The notes under the pieces: model-generated
What the model saw: the letters and a program-made list of their open reading frames with translations, nothing else
Told to the model about the DNA's origin: nothing
Databases searched by the model: none
Position numbers and translations under genes: made by a program
In this document: positions 1 to 8,123 of the stretch, piece by piece
Position numbering within the stretch: position 1 is the first letter of the stretch
Layout: the number at the start of each line of letters is the position of its first letter
Assembly (NCBI GenBank): GCA_048262255.1
Contig: JBLXFH010000001.1
Coordinates: forward strand, 1,736,001-1,800,000
Source: JABMNT01 sp048262255
Lineage (GTDB): Bacteria; Pseudomonadota; Alphaproteobacteria; Rhodospirillales; Casp-alpha2
Direction of reading: 5' to 3'
Length of the DNA: 64,000 bases

Positions 1-396
1 ATTGCTTTACCGCTTAGATGCGGGCAGGAACGGGGGGTGCCCAGTTTTGGCCATTGGAATTACCCCAAACTGCATCACTTAAGATTATAGGCGAGCTTCC
101 GGCGTAACCGCAAAATTGCTCAAAACTGGACCTAGCGCGTTAGTGTAGGGGGTGCTCTTCAGGGTATCCCTCTTTTTCCCCGGTGAAGGTTCCGTTGGGG
201 GCTGAGCGTTCTCACAGGAGTTCGCGTTGCCGACTGGGCTGGCCGGTTTCTGGTCACGAAAGCTTGAGACCAGTGACCGCTGTTTTCTTTGGCTTGATGT
301 GCCTGAAATTTAGAATATTTTGACGCCTTGCCGTATTCGACAATGCATGTGGTCGCCGATTTTTCAAATAACTCCCAATAAAGGCAAGATATTCAA
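1..396. other. Intergenic leader before selenium cluster, no gene seen
   Basis: No convincing coding region lies in these 396 bases. A short inverted repeat GGTCAC (252-257) / GTGACC (273-278) could form a small hairpin or be an operator for the downstream transporter operon. A second pair, CAGTTTTG (about 43-50) and CAAAACTG (about 121-128), is also complementary. I see no clear sigma-70 promoter and no tRNA-Sec-like fold. The left part may be the untranslated tail of a gene outside the window. Confidence 0.3.
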
Positions 397-1317
397 ATGA
401 TCAAAAAACGCCCTGTAGGCCTCAATTTCCGCTTCGCATCGTTGAAATATATCGCGGCCTTGTTGCTGTGGGGGCTGGTTGCCTTGTCAATGTTTGCGCC
501 GATTTATGACGCGCGGGCATCCGATAAATTCATTTTTACAGCTATCCCCGATGAAGACGAAACCCGCCTGCGCGAGCGGTTCGACAAAGTTGCAAGTTAT
601 TTAAGCCAGAAACTCGGCGTTGATGTGAGCTATATCCCGGTCAAGTCCTATGCGGCAGCGGTTACCGCGTTTCGCAATGACCAGGTGCAATTGGCCTGGT
701 TTGGCGGCTTGTCCGGAGTGCGCGCCCGTGCCCTCGTTCCCGGCTCACAGGCCATTGCCCAGGGTTTTGAGGATCAGGCTTTTGTTACCTACTTTATCGC
801 TCACGCCAGTACAGGTCTGAATGCATCAGAAGCGTTTCCTATGGGTATCGATGGCAAGACATTCACCTTTGGCTCCAAGGGCTCGACCTCGGGACGATTG
901 ATGCCGGAGTTTCATGTTCGCGAACGTCTTGGTAAATCTCCGGATGAGGCTTTTGAAAAGGTCGGTTTCAGCGGTAACCATTCGCGCACCATACAGCTTG
1001 TGCAGTCGGGCGCTTACCAGGTGGGTGCCGTCAATTTTGCGGTTTGGGACAACGAACTGAAAGCTGGCAAGATTGACCCGGCCAAGGTGTCGATCATCTG
1101 GAAAACCCCACCCTATCCGGATTACCAGTGGTCCATCCGGGGTGATGTGGACGCCCGCTGGGGAGATGGTTTCAAGGACAAGGTGACAGAGGCCTTGCTG
1201 GGGATGAACGATGCCGATCTGCTCGCCTCTTTCCCGCGCCAAAGCTTTATTCCCGCATCAAACGCCGATTACCAGCCTATTGTCGATGTGGCGAAAGCCA
1301 TCAAGTTGATTGATTGA
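397..1317 (+). CDS. Putative selenate/selenite ABC transporter substrate-binding protein (PhnD-like)
   Basis: Periplasmic binding protein of 306 residues, of the phosphonate/phosphite (PhnD) fold. It opens with a basic stretch, a hydrophobic segment (about 20-38) and a likely cleavage site near DARA-SD, so it should be exported. The mature part has the family's typical FxAIPDED start and the QLAWFGGLSGVRAR and FGSKGSTSG ligand-cleft motifs. No phosphonate-degradation genes are nearby. The gene is followed at once by an ATPase, a permease and a SelD fusion, matching the arrangement described for a putative selenate-uptake system. The selenium substrate is inferred from that context and family resemblance; phosphonate or phosphite cannot be excluded from sequence alone. 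ATG start. Confidence 0.8.
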   Translation: MIKKRPVGLNFRFASLKYIAALLLWGLVALSMFAPIYDARASDKFIFTAIPDEDETRLRERFDKVASYLSQKLGVDVSYIPVKSYAAAVTAFRNDQVQLAWFGGLSGVRARALVPGSQAIAQGFEDQAFVTYFIAHASTGLNASEAFPMGIDGKTFTFGSKGSTSGRLMPEFHVRERLGKSPDEAFEKVGFSGNHSRTIQLVQSGAYQVGAVNFAVWDNELKAGKIDPAKVSIIWKTPPYPDYQWSIRGDVDARWGDGFKDKVTEALLGMNDADLLASFPRQSFIPASNADYQPIVDVAKAIKLID

Positions 1318-1990
1318 TGGATCGACAGGCCCCTTGTTTCAATTAACCGAAGCGTCGCTGGGGTATGACCAGGGCGTTGTCCTGCGCAATATATCGCTCA
1401 CGATTGCGCGGGGCGAGCGGGTGGCTTTGGTGGGCGAAAGCGGCGTCGGTAAATCGACATTGTTATCGGCGCTGCAGTCACAGTTTAAAGACAAGGCGGC
1501 GCTGATCCCTCAGAATGCCGGGCTGGTCCACAATCTAAGCGTCTTCCACAACATCTATATGGGGCGGCTCAACGCCCATTCCACCGCCTATAATCTGCTC
1601 AATCTGGCCTGGCCGCAAAATCGCGAGATTGACAAAATTCGGCCCTTGGTCGAGCAATTGGATCTGGGTGACTCCCTGTTCAAAAGTACTGGCGAACTAT
1701 CCGGTGGGCAACAACAGCGCACGGCAGTGTGCCGGGCGTTGTTTCAGGGCGGGCCAGCGGTCATTGGTGACGAGCCGGTTTCGGCTCTGGATCATCCGAT
1801 GGCCAAGCGGGTGATGACGGCGCTCTGCGCTGAGTTTGAAACAGTTGTCCTCGCCCTGCACGATGTGGAGTTGGCGCTTTCCTATTCGAGCCGGATTGTC
1901 GGCCTTAAGGATGGAGCCATTGCCTTCGATCAGCCGGCTGAAAAGTTATCGCCTCGTGATCTCGACTTTCTGTATGAGCGCAGGTCGTGA
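1310..1990 (+). CDS. ABC transporter ATP-binding protein, PhnC-like
   Basis: Cytoplasmic ATPase (226 residues) that would power the transporter formed with its neighbours. Visible motifs are Walker A GESGVGKST (about residue 42), the Q-loop region IPQNAG, the signature LSGGQQQR (about 130), Walker B AVIGDEPVSALD, and the switch histidine in LALHDVELAL. Length is typical of compact PhnC-type subunits. The only early in-frame starts are TTG codons (1310 or 1334); 1310 overlaps the binding-protein gene by 8 bases, implying translational coupling. Its stop overlaps the permease start. The subunit family is clear; substrate specificity comes only from context. Confidence 0.85.
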   Translation: MIDGSTGPLFQLTEASLGYDQGVVLRNISLTIARGERVALVGESGVGKSTLLSALQSQFKDKAALIPQNAGLVHNLSVFHNIYMGRLNAHSTAYNLLNLAWPQNREIDKIRPLVEQLDLGDSLFKSTGELSGGQQQRTAVCRALFQGGPAVIGDEPVSALDHPMAKRVMTALCAEFETVVLALHDVELALSYSSRIVGLKDGAIAFDQPAEKLSPRDLDFLYERRS

Positions 1991-3519
1991 AAAGCCCGCG
2001 GCAATTTTCGGCAGCTCTGGCATCCCGGCAGCGCAGCGCATCTATGGTGCGGACCAGTATGGCTTTTGTCGGGGTCGCCCTTGTTGCCCTGTGTTTTGCC
2101 GATATTTCGATTACCACCTATGACCCGTGGCAGGAAATACAGAGGATGCTGGCAGGTGCCGTTACGCCAGATTTTTTTGCGCTGGAGGCCATCGGCTCAG
2201 CTCTCGTCAAGACCGTCGCTTTTGCGCTTATTGGTGTCGCTCTGGGCGCGGGTGTCGGGTTTTTGCTGGCCCAAGTTTTTCACTTCCGCTGCGTGCGATG
2301 GCTCTGTTCCTTCGTTCGCTCCATTCATGAACTGTTCTGGGCGTTGATCTTCCTGCAGATGCTGGGTCTGACGCCGATAACCGGCTTGTTGGCGATCGCA
2401 CTTCCTTATGCCGGAATCTGCGCCAAGGTTTATGCGGAAATCCTTGAAGAAGCTGAAACGCCGGCGTTGCGGGTCTTGTCAGCGGGCAGTGGCCGCATAT
2501 CGGCGTTCTTTTACACGAAGCTACCGGAGGTTTGGGTCCATATTGTCAATTATACCAGTTACCGTTTCGAGTGCGGCCTGAGGTCAAGCGCCGTCCTTGG
2601 ATTCGTTGGGTTGCCGACACTGGGGTTTTATCTGGAATCAGCCTTCAAGGAGGGTAATTACTCGGAAGTTTCGGCGCTCCTGATCCTGTTTTATATTCTA
2701 ATCGGCTCCATTCGTTATTGGCTGCGTCGCCGTCTGCTGATTATTTATCTGTTCGCTGCGCCGTTTTTACTGGGCGGCGGTATGACCATCAAACTTGATA
2801 ACATGGTCCGCTTTTTTACCGTTGATATTGTGCCCGCCCCGTTGCGTAATGGAGATGTTGCCGATCCAGCCCGTTGGTCGGCATTCGCCGACTGGGTGGA
2901 GATGCTGCTCAGGGACCAGGCCTTGCCGGGCATGGTCGCGACTCTGGTCCTGACGCAGATCGCGCTGGTCGGCACCGCCTTTTTGAGTCTGGCGTTTTTC
3001 CCACTTGTCTCGGAGAAGCTTTTCGGCCGGTACGGGCGTATGGTGGGCCATCTGTTTCTGGTCGTTATCCGCTCCACACCCGAGTTTATTCTGGCCTATA
3101 TCTTCCTCCAGCTCTGGGGTCCCTCCATGCTGCCAGCCATTATCGCCCTGGCGTTGCACAATGGCGCGATTATCGGCCATCTGGTCGGGCGCTACAGCAA
3201 TGCGATCTCTCTTAGGCCTGACCACGCCCGGGGATTGAACCTGTACGGCTATGAGATTGTGCCGCGCCTGTATGGGCAGTTTCTGGCTTTTCTGTTTTAT
3301 CGCTGGGAGGTGATCATGCGCGAAACCGCCATATTGGGCATCCTCGGCATTGCGACGCTTGGGTTTTATGTGGATAGTGCCATGGCGGATATCCGGCTCG
3401 ATCGGGCAGTATTGCTGATTGCCATAACCGGATTGCTGAATGTTGCGATAGACAGCTTGTCGCGGCATATCCGCAGACGCCTGCGGCTCAGCCGTACGGT
3501 TCAATACCACTCAGGCTAA
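1987..3519 (+). CDS. ABC transporter permease, fused duplicated PhnE-type
   Basis: Inner-membrane permease of 510 residues, about twice a normal PhnE subunit (about 260-290). Two homologous halves are evident: each has several hydrophobic helices and a similar C-terminal stretch, ALRSSAVLGFVGLPTLGFYLESA in the first half (interrupted here for brevity: SSAVLGFVG...LGFYLESA) and ETAILGILGIATLGFYVDSA in the second. Each half also carries an EAA-like coupling loop. A single polypeptide therefore probably supplies both halves of the channel. GTG start at 1987 overlaps the ATPase stop. Its end abuts the SelD-fusion start (TAATG), so all four genes look like one operon. Confidence 0.85.
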   Translation: MKSPRQFSAALASRQRSASMVRTSMAFVGVALVALCFADISITTYDPWQEIQRMLAGAVTPDFFALEAIGSALVKTVAFALIGVALGAGVGFLLAQVFHFRCVRWLCSFVRSIHELFWALIFLQMLGLTPITGLLAIALPYAGICAKVYAEILEEAETPALRVLSAGSGRISAFFYTKLPEVWVHIVNYTSYRFECGLRSSAVLGFVGLPTLGFYLESAFKEGNYSEVSALLILFYILIGSIRYWLRRRLLIIYLFAAPFLLGGGMTIKLDNMVRFFTVDIVPAPLRNGDVADPARWSAFADWVEMLLRDQALPGMVATLVLTQIALVGTAFLSLAFFPLVSEKLFGRYGRMVGHLFLVVIRSTPEFILAYIFLQLWGPSMLPAIIALALHNGAIIGHLVGRYSNAISLRPDHARGLNLYGYEIVPRLYGQFLAFLFYRWEVIMRETAILGILGIATLGFYVDSAMADIRLDRAVLLIAITGLLNVAIDSLSRHIRRRLRLSRTVQYHSG

Positions 3520-5801
3520 TGGAGCCGGGCGCTATGAAATCGACGCAATCTCCCATCGTAAAGAATCTCGTGCTTATTGGCGGCGGTCATTCGCATGTGG
3601 CAGTGATTAAGCATTTCGGCATGAACCCCGTTCCGGGCGTGCGGCTGACAGTCATTTCCCGTGACATCCACACGCCCTATTCGGGCATGCTGCCGGGGTT
3701 TGTCGCCGGTCATTATGGTTATGATGATATCCATATTGATCTGAGGCCTTTGAGCCAATTCGCCGGGGCCCGGCTTTACCATAACGAAGCGACCCGCATC
3801 GACACAGAAAACAAAACCGTCATTTGTCAGGGCCGCCCGCCCGTTCCTTATGATGTTTTGTCGATCAATATCGGCTCGACCCCGCGCATCGGTGAAATTC
3901 CGGGCGCGGGTGATTTTGCGGTGCCGGTCAAACCCATCAACCGGTTTGTCGATCACTGGGAGCACATGCTGTCGCGGATCATCGATCAACCGGGGCCGCA
4001 TCGTGTGGGCGTGATTGGCGCCGGTGCAGCGGGCGTGGAATTATTGTTGGCGGTGCAGTATCGACTTCAAAACGTTTTAATGGAACTGGGCCGCAGTTCG
4101 GAAGAACTGGTTTTTCACCTGATCAGCAAATCGGACGAGATCATGCCGCAGTTCCCGTCCGGAGTGGCCCGACGTTTCAATCGGATCCTTGATGAACGCG
4201 CGGTTGTCGTCCATCGGGGTGTTGAAGCAACGCAGGTTGAACAAGGCGTTCTGGCGCTGTCGAGCGGAACCCGGCTTGAGCTTGATGAAATCCTGTGCGT
4301 GACGGCAGCCGGAGCGGCGCCCTGGTTAAAGGCCTCCGGGTTTGAGGTCGATGAGTTCGGTTTTATCAAAGTCGCGGATACGCTGCAGGTCTTGTCGCAC
4401 CCGGATATCTTCGCCGCTGGCGATGTGGCGGCGGTTGTCAATCATCCCCGCCCGAAGGCCGGTGTATTTGCGGTCCGTCAGGGCAAACCCCTAGCCGATA
4501 ACCTGCGCCGTGTATTGTTGCACAAACCACCCCGTGCCTTCTCACCGCAATCATCTCTTCTGGCGCTGATCAGTTCCGGCGACAGATACGCCGTGGCGAC
4601 AAAGGGGCCGTTCTATGCTTCGGGAAAAGCCTTGTGGACCTGGAAGGACTGGATTGACCGCCGGTTCATGGAAAAATTCTCGAACCTTCCTGAGATGCCG
4701 GAAGACGCAACGCCAAAGATTGATGCGGCGCTGACCAGTCCCGAGACCCTGAAGCAGATTTCCGCCATTGCCATGCGCTGTGGTGGTTGCGGCGCGAAAG
4801 TCGGGGCGGGAGTGCTCAGCCGTGCCCTGTCGGAACTGAAACCCGTGCAGAGGGATGATGTCCTGATCGGCCTCAACGATCCGGATGATGCGGCGGTCCT
4901 CGACGTGCCAGCGGGTAAGGCCATTGTTCATACGGTGGATTATTTCCGATCATTCATGGATGATCCCTATCTGTTTGGCAAAATAGCTGCGAATCACAGC
5001 CTCAGCGATATTTTCGCCATGGGCGGCGAAGCGCAATCGGCGCTGGCAATTGCAACGGTTCCTTATGGTGTCGAAGCGGAGGTTGAGGCGACCCTCAAGC
5101 AGATGATGGCGGGCGCCATGGAAATACTGGACGAGGCCAATGCGGCGCTGGTGGGCGGCCATACCAGTGAAGGCGCTGAACTGGCGCTGGGCTTTTCCGT
5201 CAGCGGTCTGATCGACAAGGATAAAATTATCCGTAAGGGCGGTATGCAGGCGGGGAATGTTTTGATCCTGACCAAGGCATTGGGCACGGGCACGCTGTTT
5301 GCTGCTGATATGAAACAAAAAGCCAAGGGCCGCTGGATTGATGCTGCCCTCGCTTCGATGATTCTTTCCAATCGTCTGTCCGCCGATTGCCTGTACCGAC
5401 ATGGTGCAACGGCCTGCACGGACATTACCGGGTTTGGTCTGCTGGGTCATCTGGTCGAGATGATCCGGCCATCGGGTGTCGATGTGGAAATCGATCTGAA
5501 CGCGTTGCCCATTATGGACGGAGCGCTTGAGACGAGCCGGCTTGGCCTGTTAAGCACGCTGCAACCGGCCAACGTGCGGCTGCGCCGCGCCATCCGCAAT
5601 CAACAGGAAGCCGTTACCAGCGAAATCTATCCGTTGATTTTCGATCCGCAAACCTCGGGTGGCCTGCTTGCCAGCGTTCCGGCAGAACGGGCGGAAGCCT
5701 GCGTGGTAGAGTTGAAAACTCTGGAGTATAGCATTTCTACGGTGATCGGCAGGGTATTGCCGGAAAGCGCGCATCTGGAACCGGTAACGTTGCGGGTATA
5801 G
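3519..5801 (+). CDS. selD: FAD/NAD(P)-dependent oxidoreductase - selenide, water dikinase (SelD) fusion
   Basis: A 760-residue fusion. Residues about 15-340 form an NDH2-like pyridine nucleotide-disulfide oxidoreductase: the FAD motif LIGGGHSHV, a second Rossmann motif IGAGAAGVE (about 166), and the flavin-binding end FAAGDVAAV. Residues about 415-760 are SelD, which makes selenophosphate from selenide and ATP. The catalytic site is Cys-type: GGCGAK with Cys424 and Lys427 matching E. coli Cys17 and Lys20, so no Sec codon is needed. Other SelD motifs include DYFRSFMDDPYLFG, ANHSLSDIFAMG, GGHTSEGAEL and TDITGFGLLGH. The flavoprotein may feed reduced selenium to SelD. ATG at 3519 overlaps the permease stop; ATG 3534, with GGAG nine bases ahead, is an alternative start. 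Confidence 0.92.
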   Translation: MEPGAMKSTQSPIVKNLVLIGGGHSHVAVIKHFGMNPVPGVRLTVISRDIHTPYSGMLPGFVAGHYGYDDIHIDLRPLSQFAGARLYHNEATRIDTENKTVICQGRPPVPYDVLSINIGSTPRIGEIPGAGDFAVPVKPINRFVDHWEHMLSRIIDQPGPHRVGVIGAGAAGVELLLAVQYRLQNVLMELGRSSEELVFHLISKSDEIMPQFPSGVARRFNRILDERAVVVHRGVEATQVEQGVLALSSGTRLELDEILCVTAAGAAPWLKASGFEVDEFGFIKVADTLQVLSHPDIFAAGDVAAVVNHPRPKAGVFAVRQGKPLADNLRRVLLHKPPRAFSPQSSLLALISSGDRYAVATKGPFYASGKALWTWKDWIDRRFMEKFSNLPEMPEDATPKIDAALTSPETLKQISAIAMRCGGCGAKVGAGVLSRALSELKPVQRDDVLIGLNDPDDAAVLDVPAGKAIVHTVDYFRSFMDDPYLFGKIAANHSLSDIFAMGGEAQSALAIATVPYGVEAEVEATLKQMMAGAMEILDEANAALVGGHTSEGAELALGFSVSGLIDKDKIIRKGGMQAGNVLILTKALGTGTLFAADMKQKAKGRWIDAALASMILSNRLSADCLYRHGATACTDITGFGLLGHLVEMIRPSGVDVEIDLNALPIMDGALETSRLGLLSTLQPANVRLRRAIRNQQEAVTSEIYPLIFDPQTSGGLLASVPAERAEACVVELKTLEYSISTVIGRVLPESAHLEPVTLRV

Positions 5802-5873
5802 GAGCCAACCGGGCATTCCATTTTCAGCCGTCGGTGGTCGCAGTCAGGGTCTGTGAACGGAGTTGATAAAACT

Positions 5874-7106
5874 TCAGGCGGCGCGCAAGTTTCTAGAATT
5901 TTTTGGCGGATTGCTAAACAGATAATCGCGAGTCTGCGGTACGGCTTCCTGTCGTTTCGCGAGCTGAATCTGAAAGACAACGCTATTCAGATGGCGAAAC
6001 GACATTTCGCTGGCGGCAAGATAAAATTCCCACATTCGGCAGAAAGGCTCGTCGAAGAGTTCGAGAAGTTTCTGTCGGTTGCTCATAAACCGCTGCCGCC
6101 AGTGGCGCAGGGTGTGGGCATAATGGAGACGCAGAACTTCGATATCTGTGGCGATCAGGCCCGATTTTTCCGTTACACGGACGATTTCGGACAAGGCCGG
6201 GCAATACCCGCCGGGAAAGATATATTTGCGAATCCACGGGTCGGTATGGCCAGGGCCATCGGACCGGCCAATGGTGTGCAACAAGGCAACGCCGTCTTTG
6301 TCCAGCAGATCGTTTACCTTTGAGAAATAGGCAGGGTAGTGAGTGACCCCCACATGTTCGAACATCCCGACGGAAACGATGCGGTCATATTGGCCAATAT
6401 GTTCACGATAATCGCGAAGGTGGAACTGGACCCGGTCATCAAGGCCGGCGCGACGGGCTTTTGCACGGCTGACTTTCAACTGCTCTTCTGAGAGTGTCAG
6501 GCCATCAACCCGGATGTCTTCCGCCGCCTGCGCAAGATGCAGTGACAGGCCGCCCCAACCGGAACCGATATCCAGAATGCGCATCCCCGGCTCCAGCAGC
6601 AGTTTGCGCTCAATCAGCCGTTTTTTGTTTTGCTGGGCGGCTTCCAGATCATCTGTCGGGTTTTTGAAATAGGCGCAGGAATACTGGAGGTCGGAATCGA
6701 GAAACAGATTATAGAGCTGCCCCGACAAATCATAGTGATGAGCGACATTCTCACGTGATTTGCCGAGAGGATTGTATTGATTGAACCGGCGGAGGAGGCG
6801 TGAGCAGGCTCTGGTCCATTTGTTGAAGGGGTGCCAGTCAGCGACGTTGACATTTTGTCCGATCAGCGCCAGCAAGTCATAAATATCGCCGTTTTCGACA
6901 GTCAGCGTCCCGTTCATATAGGCTTCACCGGCCGCCATTTGCGTGTTCAGGAACAGGCTATGGTGAAGCTTTCGGTCATGCAACCGAACGATCAGGCCCG
7001 GATGTTCTGAGGAGGCCTCACCAAACCGATGAATAGCGCCGTTGGCGTCAATGGCAGATAGTGATCCGGTGTGGATCACATGTTTCAGCATTTTCGTGAA
7101 TAACAT
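5874..7106 (-). CDS. cfa: Cyclopropane-fatty-acyl-phospholipid synthase
   Basis: SAM-dependent methylene transferase that converts double bonds of membrane phospholipid acyl chains to cyclopropane rings; soluble but membrane-associated. It is about 410 residues from ATG 7106. The SAM site reads MRILDIGSGWGGLSLHLA, and further family motifs are YDLSGQLYNLFLDSDLQYSCAYF, GMFEHVG and IFPGGYCPAL (all partial). The open frame extends to 7169, but MLFTKMLKHVI fits the family N terminus better; ATG 7091 is also possible and none has a strong ribosome-binding site. It is transcribed toward the SelD fusion. Cfa is usually induced in stationary phase or stress. Confidence 0.93.
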   Translation of the reverse strand: MLFTKMLKHVIHTGSLSAIDANGAIHRFGEASSEHPGLIVRLHDRKLHHSLFLNTQMAAGEAYMNGTLTVENGDIYDLLALIGQNVNVADWHPFNKWTRACSRLLRRFNQYNPLGKSRENVAHHYDLSGQLYNLFLDSDLQYSCAYFKNPTDDLEAAQQNKKRLIERKLLLEPGMRILDIGSGWGGLSLHLAQAAEDIRVDGLTLSEEQLKVSRAKARRAGLDDRVQFHLRDYREHIGQYDRIVSVGMFEHVGVTHYPAYFSKVNDLLDKDGVALLHTIGRSDGPGHTDPWIRKYIFPGGYCPALSEIVRVTEKSGLIATDIEVLRLHYAHTLRHWRQRFMSNRQKLLELFDEPFCRMWEFYLAASEMSFRHLNSVVFQIQLAKRQEAVPQTRDYLFSNPPKNSRNLRAA

Positions 7107-7460
7107 CAGGCTAAATCCGCAACGTTCCCCTTCGCATGCCCCCAACAAGGATAACCTAAGATAGAACACTATATCTGTTTGTGGATCATTTATAAACAGT
7201 AATTTTCTGTAAAATGGATTTAACAGAGAATCCAGACAATGAAGTTAAGTCATGTCCATAACGAGCCTCAATCGTGCCGCCTGTGCTGGATCAATAACAA
7301 TAGAACGATTTCTGTGCCATCTTGACTACCCCTAAAAGGGGTATTCACAAGGCCGGTTTTTGGAAGATGATATTGCAGCATACATAACTGACTTTTGAAA
7401 AGCGGTTCGGCAGCTCCGCAAAGGTTTTCCCGTAAAGTCGCCAATAAACGCAGGAGTAAG
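7107..7460. other. Intergenic region between cfa and small ORFs
   Basis: About 350 bases with no convincing gene. It should hold the cfa promoter on the minus strand and a rightward promoter. Its most striking content is the inverted repeat at 7327-7343, listed separately. The stretch 7160-7260 is AT-rich. Confidence 0.4.
7327..7343. promoter_or_regulatory. Perfect 7-3-7 inverted repeat, possible response-regulator operator
   Basis: TACCCCT-AAA-AGGGGTA is a perfect inverted repeat with a three-base spacer. Its heptamers resemble the TACYYMT half-sites of NarL-type regulators, which are usually spaced by two bases. It lies about 220 bases upstream of cfa and 275 upstream of the exported-protein gene at 7619. 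Direct sequence observation; the binding factor is unknown. Confidence 0.4.
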
Positions 7461-7601
7461 ATGGCTGCCTCAGTGGCGGTAACGATCGGGTTGACGATTG
7501 GTGTTATCGTCCAAAACGGCGGGGAGAGTTTCGAGTTGCAAACACTGCCGATTGCAGCTTGCGCCAGTTTGTGTGATGATTTGTCGATTGGGCTCAATTA
7601 A
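7461..7601 (+). CDS. Possible 46-residue small protein
   Basis: A short open frame whose ATG is preceded by a strong AGGAG (7452-7456) four bases away, better than most sites in this window. The product has a weakly hydrophobic N-terminal half (AASVAVTIGLTIGVIV) and two cysteines near the end. It stops 17 bases before the ATG of the next small gene, so the two could be co-transcribed. I do not recognise it, and the frame could also be chance. Confidence 0.3.
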   Translation: MAASVAVTIGLTIGVIVQNGGESFELQTLPIAACASLCDDLSIGLN

Positions 7602-7618
7602 AGACATTGGAAGTGAAA

Positions 7619-8023
7619 ATGGATTTATTAAAAAGGCCTTTATTCCAGGCCCTTGTTTTTTTGTTCTTTGTACTTGTTTTGCCGTTTGGTTCCGCCCAGT
7701 CGGAGCCGAGCAATTCGGAGAAACTGAAGCTAAAAGCCACGGTAGTCAGCTATATTAAAGAGCATACCTTCGATGGGCGTTATTACCACGTCGCCAGCGA
7801 CAGCACAGATCTGTTTAAACTGGAGTTTGTGGCCATGCACCCTGTTGTTTTTGAGCGTCCCGATGGAACGTTTGTTCTCTGTGCGGATTTTGTAAAAGAG
7901 GACAAGGAAGAAGTGCTGATTGATTATTTTCTTCAAGAAAGCAACGGCCAATATGTGGTTTTGTCTTCGATTGAAGGAAAGCGTTCGATTTTGATGGGCA
8001 TCGGCCAGAAGTTTGGGCTTTAA
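7619..8023 (+). CDS. Hypothetical exported protein
   Basis: Unrecognised protein of 134 residues. A Lys-Arg N terminus and a long hydrophobic core (FQALVFLFFVLVLPFG) end at SAQS, a credible signal peptidase I site, so the roughly 110-residue mature domain should be periplasmic. That part is a mixed beta-rich sequence with no known motif. The open frame begins at a TTG (7607), but ATG 7619 has GGAAG six bases upstream and is preferred. It lies 100 bases ahead of a membrane histidine kinase in the same direction, so a sensory partnership is possible but unproven. Confidence 0.65.
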   Translation: MDLLKRPLFQALVFLFFVLVLPFGSAQSEPSNSEKLKLKATVVSYIKEHTFDGRYYHVASDSTDLFKLEFVAMHPVVFERPDGTFVLCADFVKEDKEEVLIDYFLQESNGQYVVLSSIEGKRSILMGIGQKFGL

Positions 8024-8123
8024 GGGCGCACCTAAGCGTTGGGTTCTGTATGAGTAAGTTTTCTGTGTTTTAGCCGATGTTTGGCAAGTTCGCTTTTCCT
8101 ATTGATTGATCTTAGGATGTGAT

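Noticed and set aside
397..3519. Phosphonate/phosphite transporter
   Set aside because: The subunits are PhnC/D/E-like, but no phosphonate-degrading genes follow. The gene overlapping the permease is a SelD fusion, which favours a selenium oxyanion role.
4773..4800. Selenocysteine in SelD
   Set aside because: The active site codon is TGC (Cys), not TGA, and no SECIS-like hairpin is needed.
7395..7460. Upstream extension of the 46-codon frame (68 residues)
   Set aside because: The internal ATG 7461 has a much stronger ribosome-binding site than the earlier ATG at 7395.
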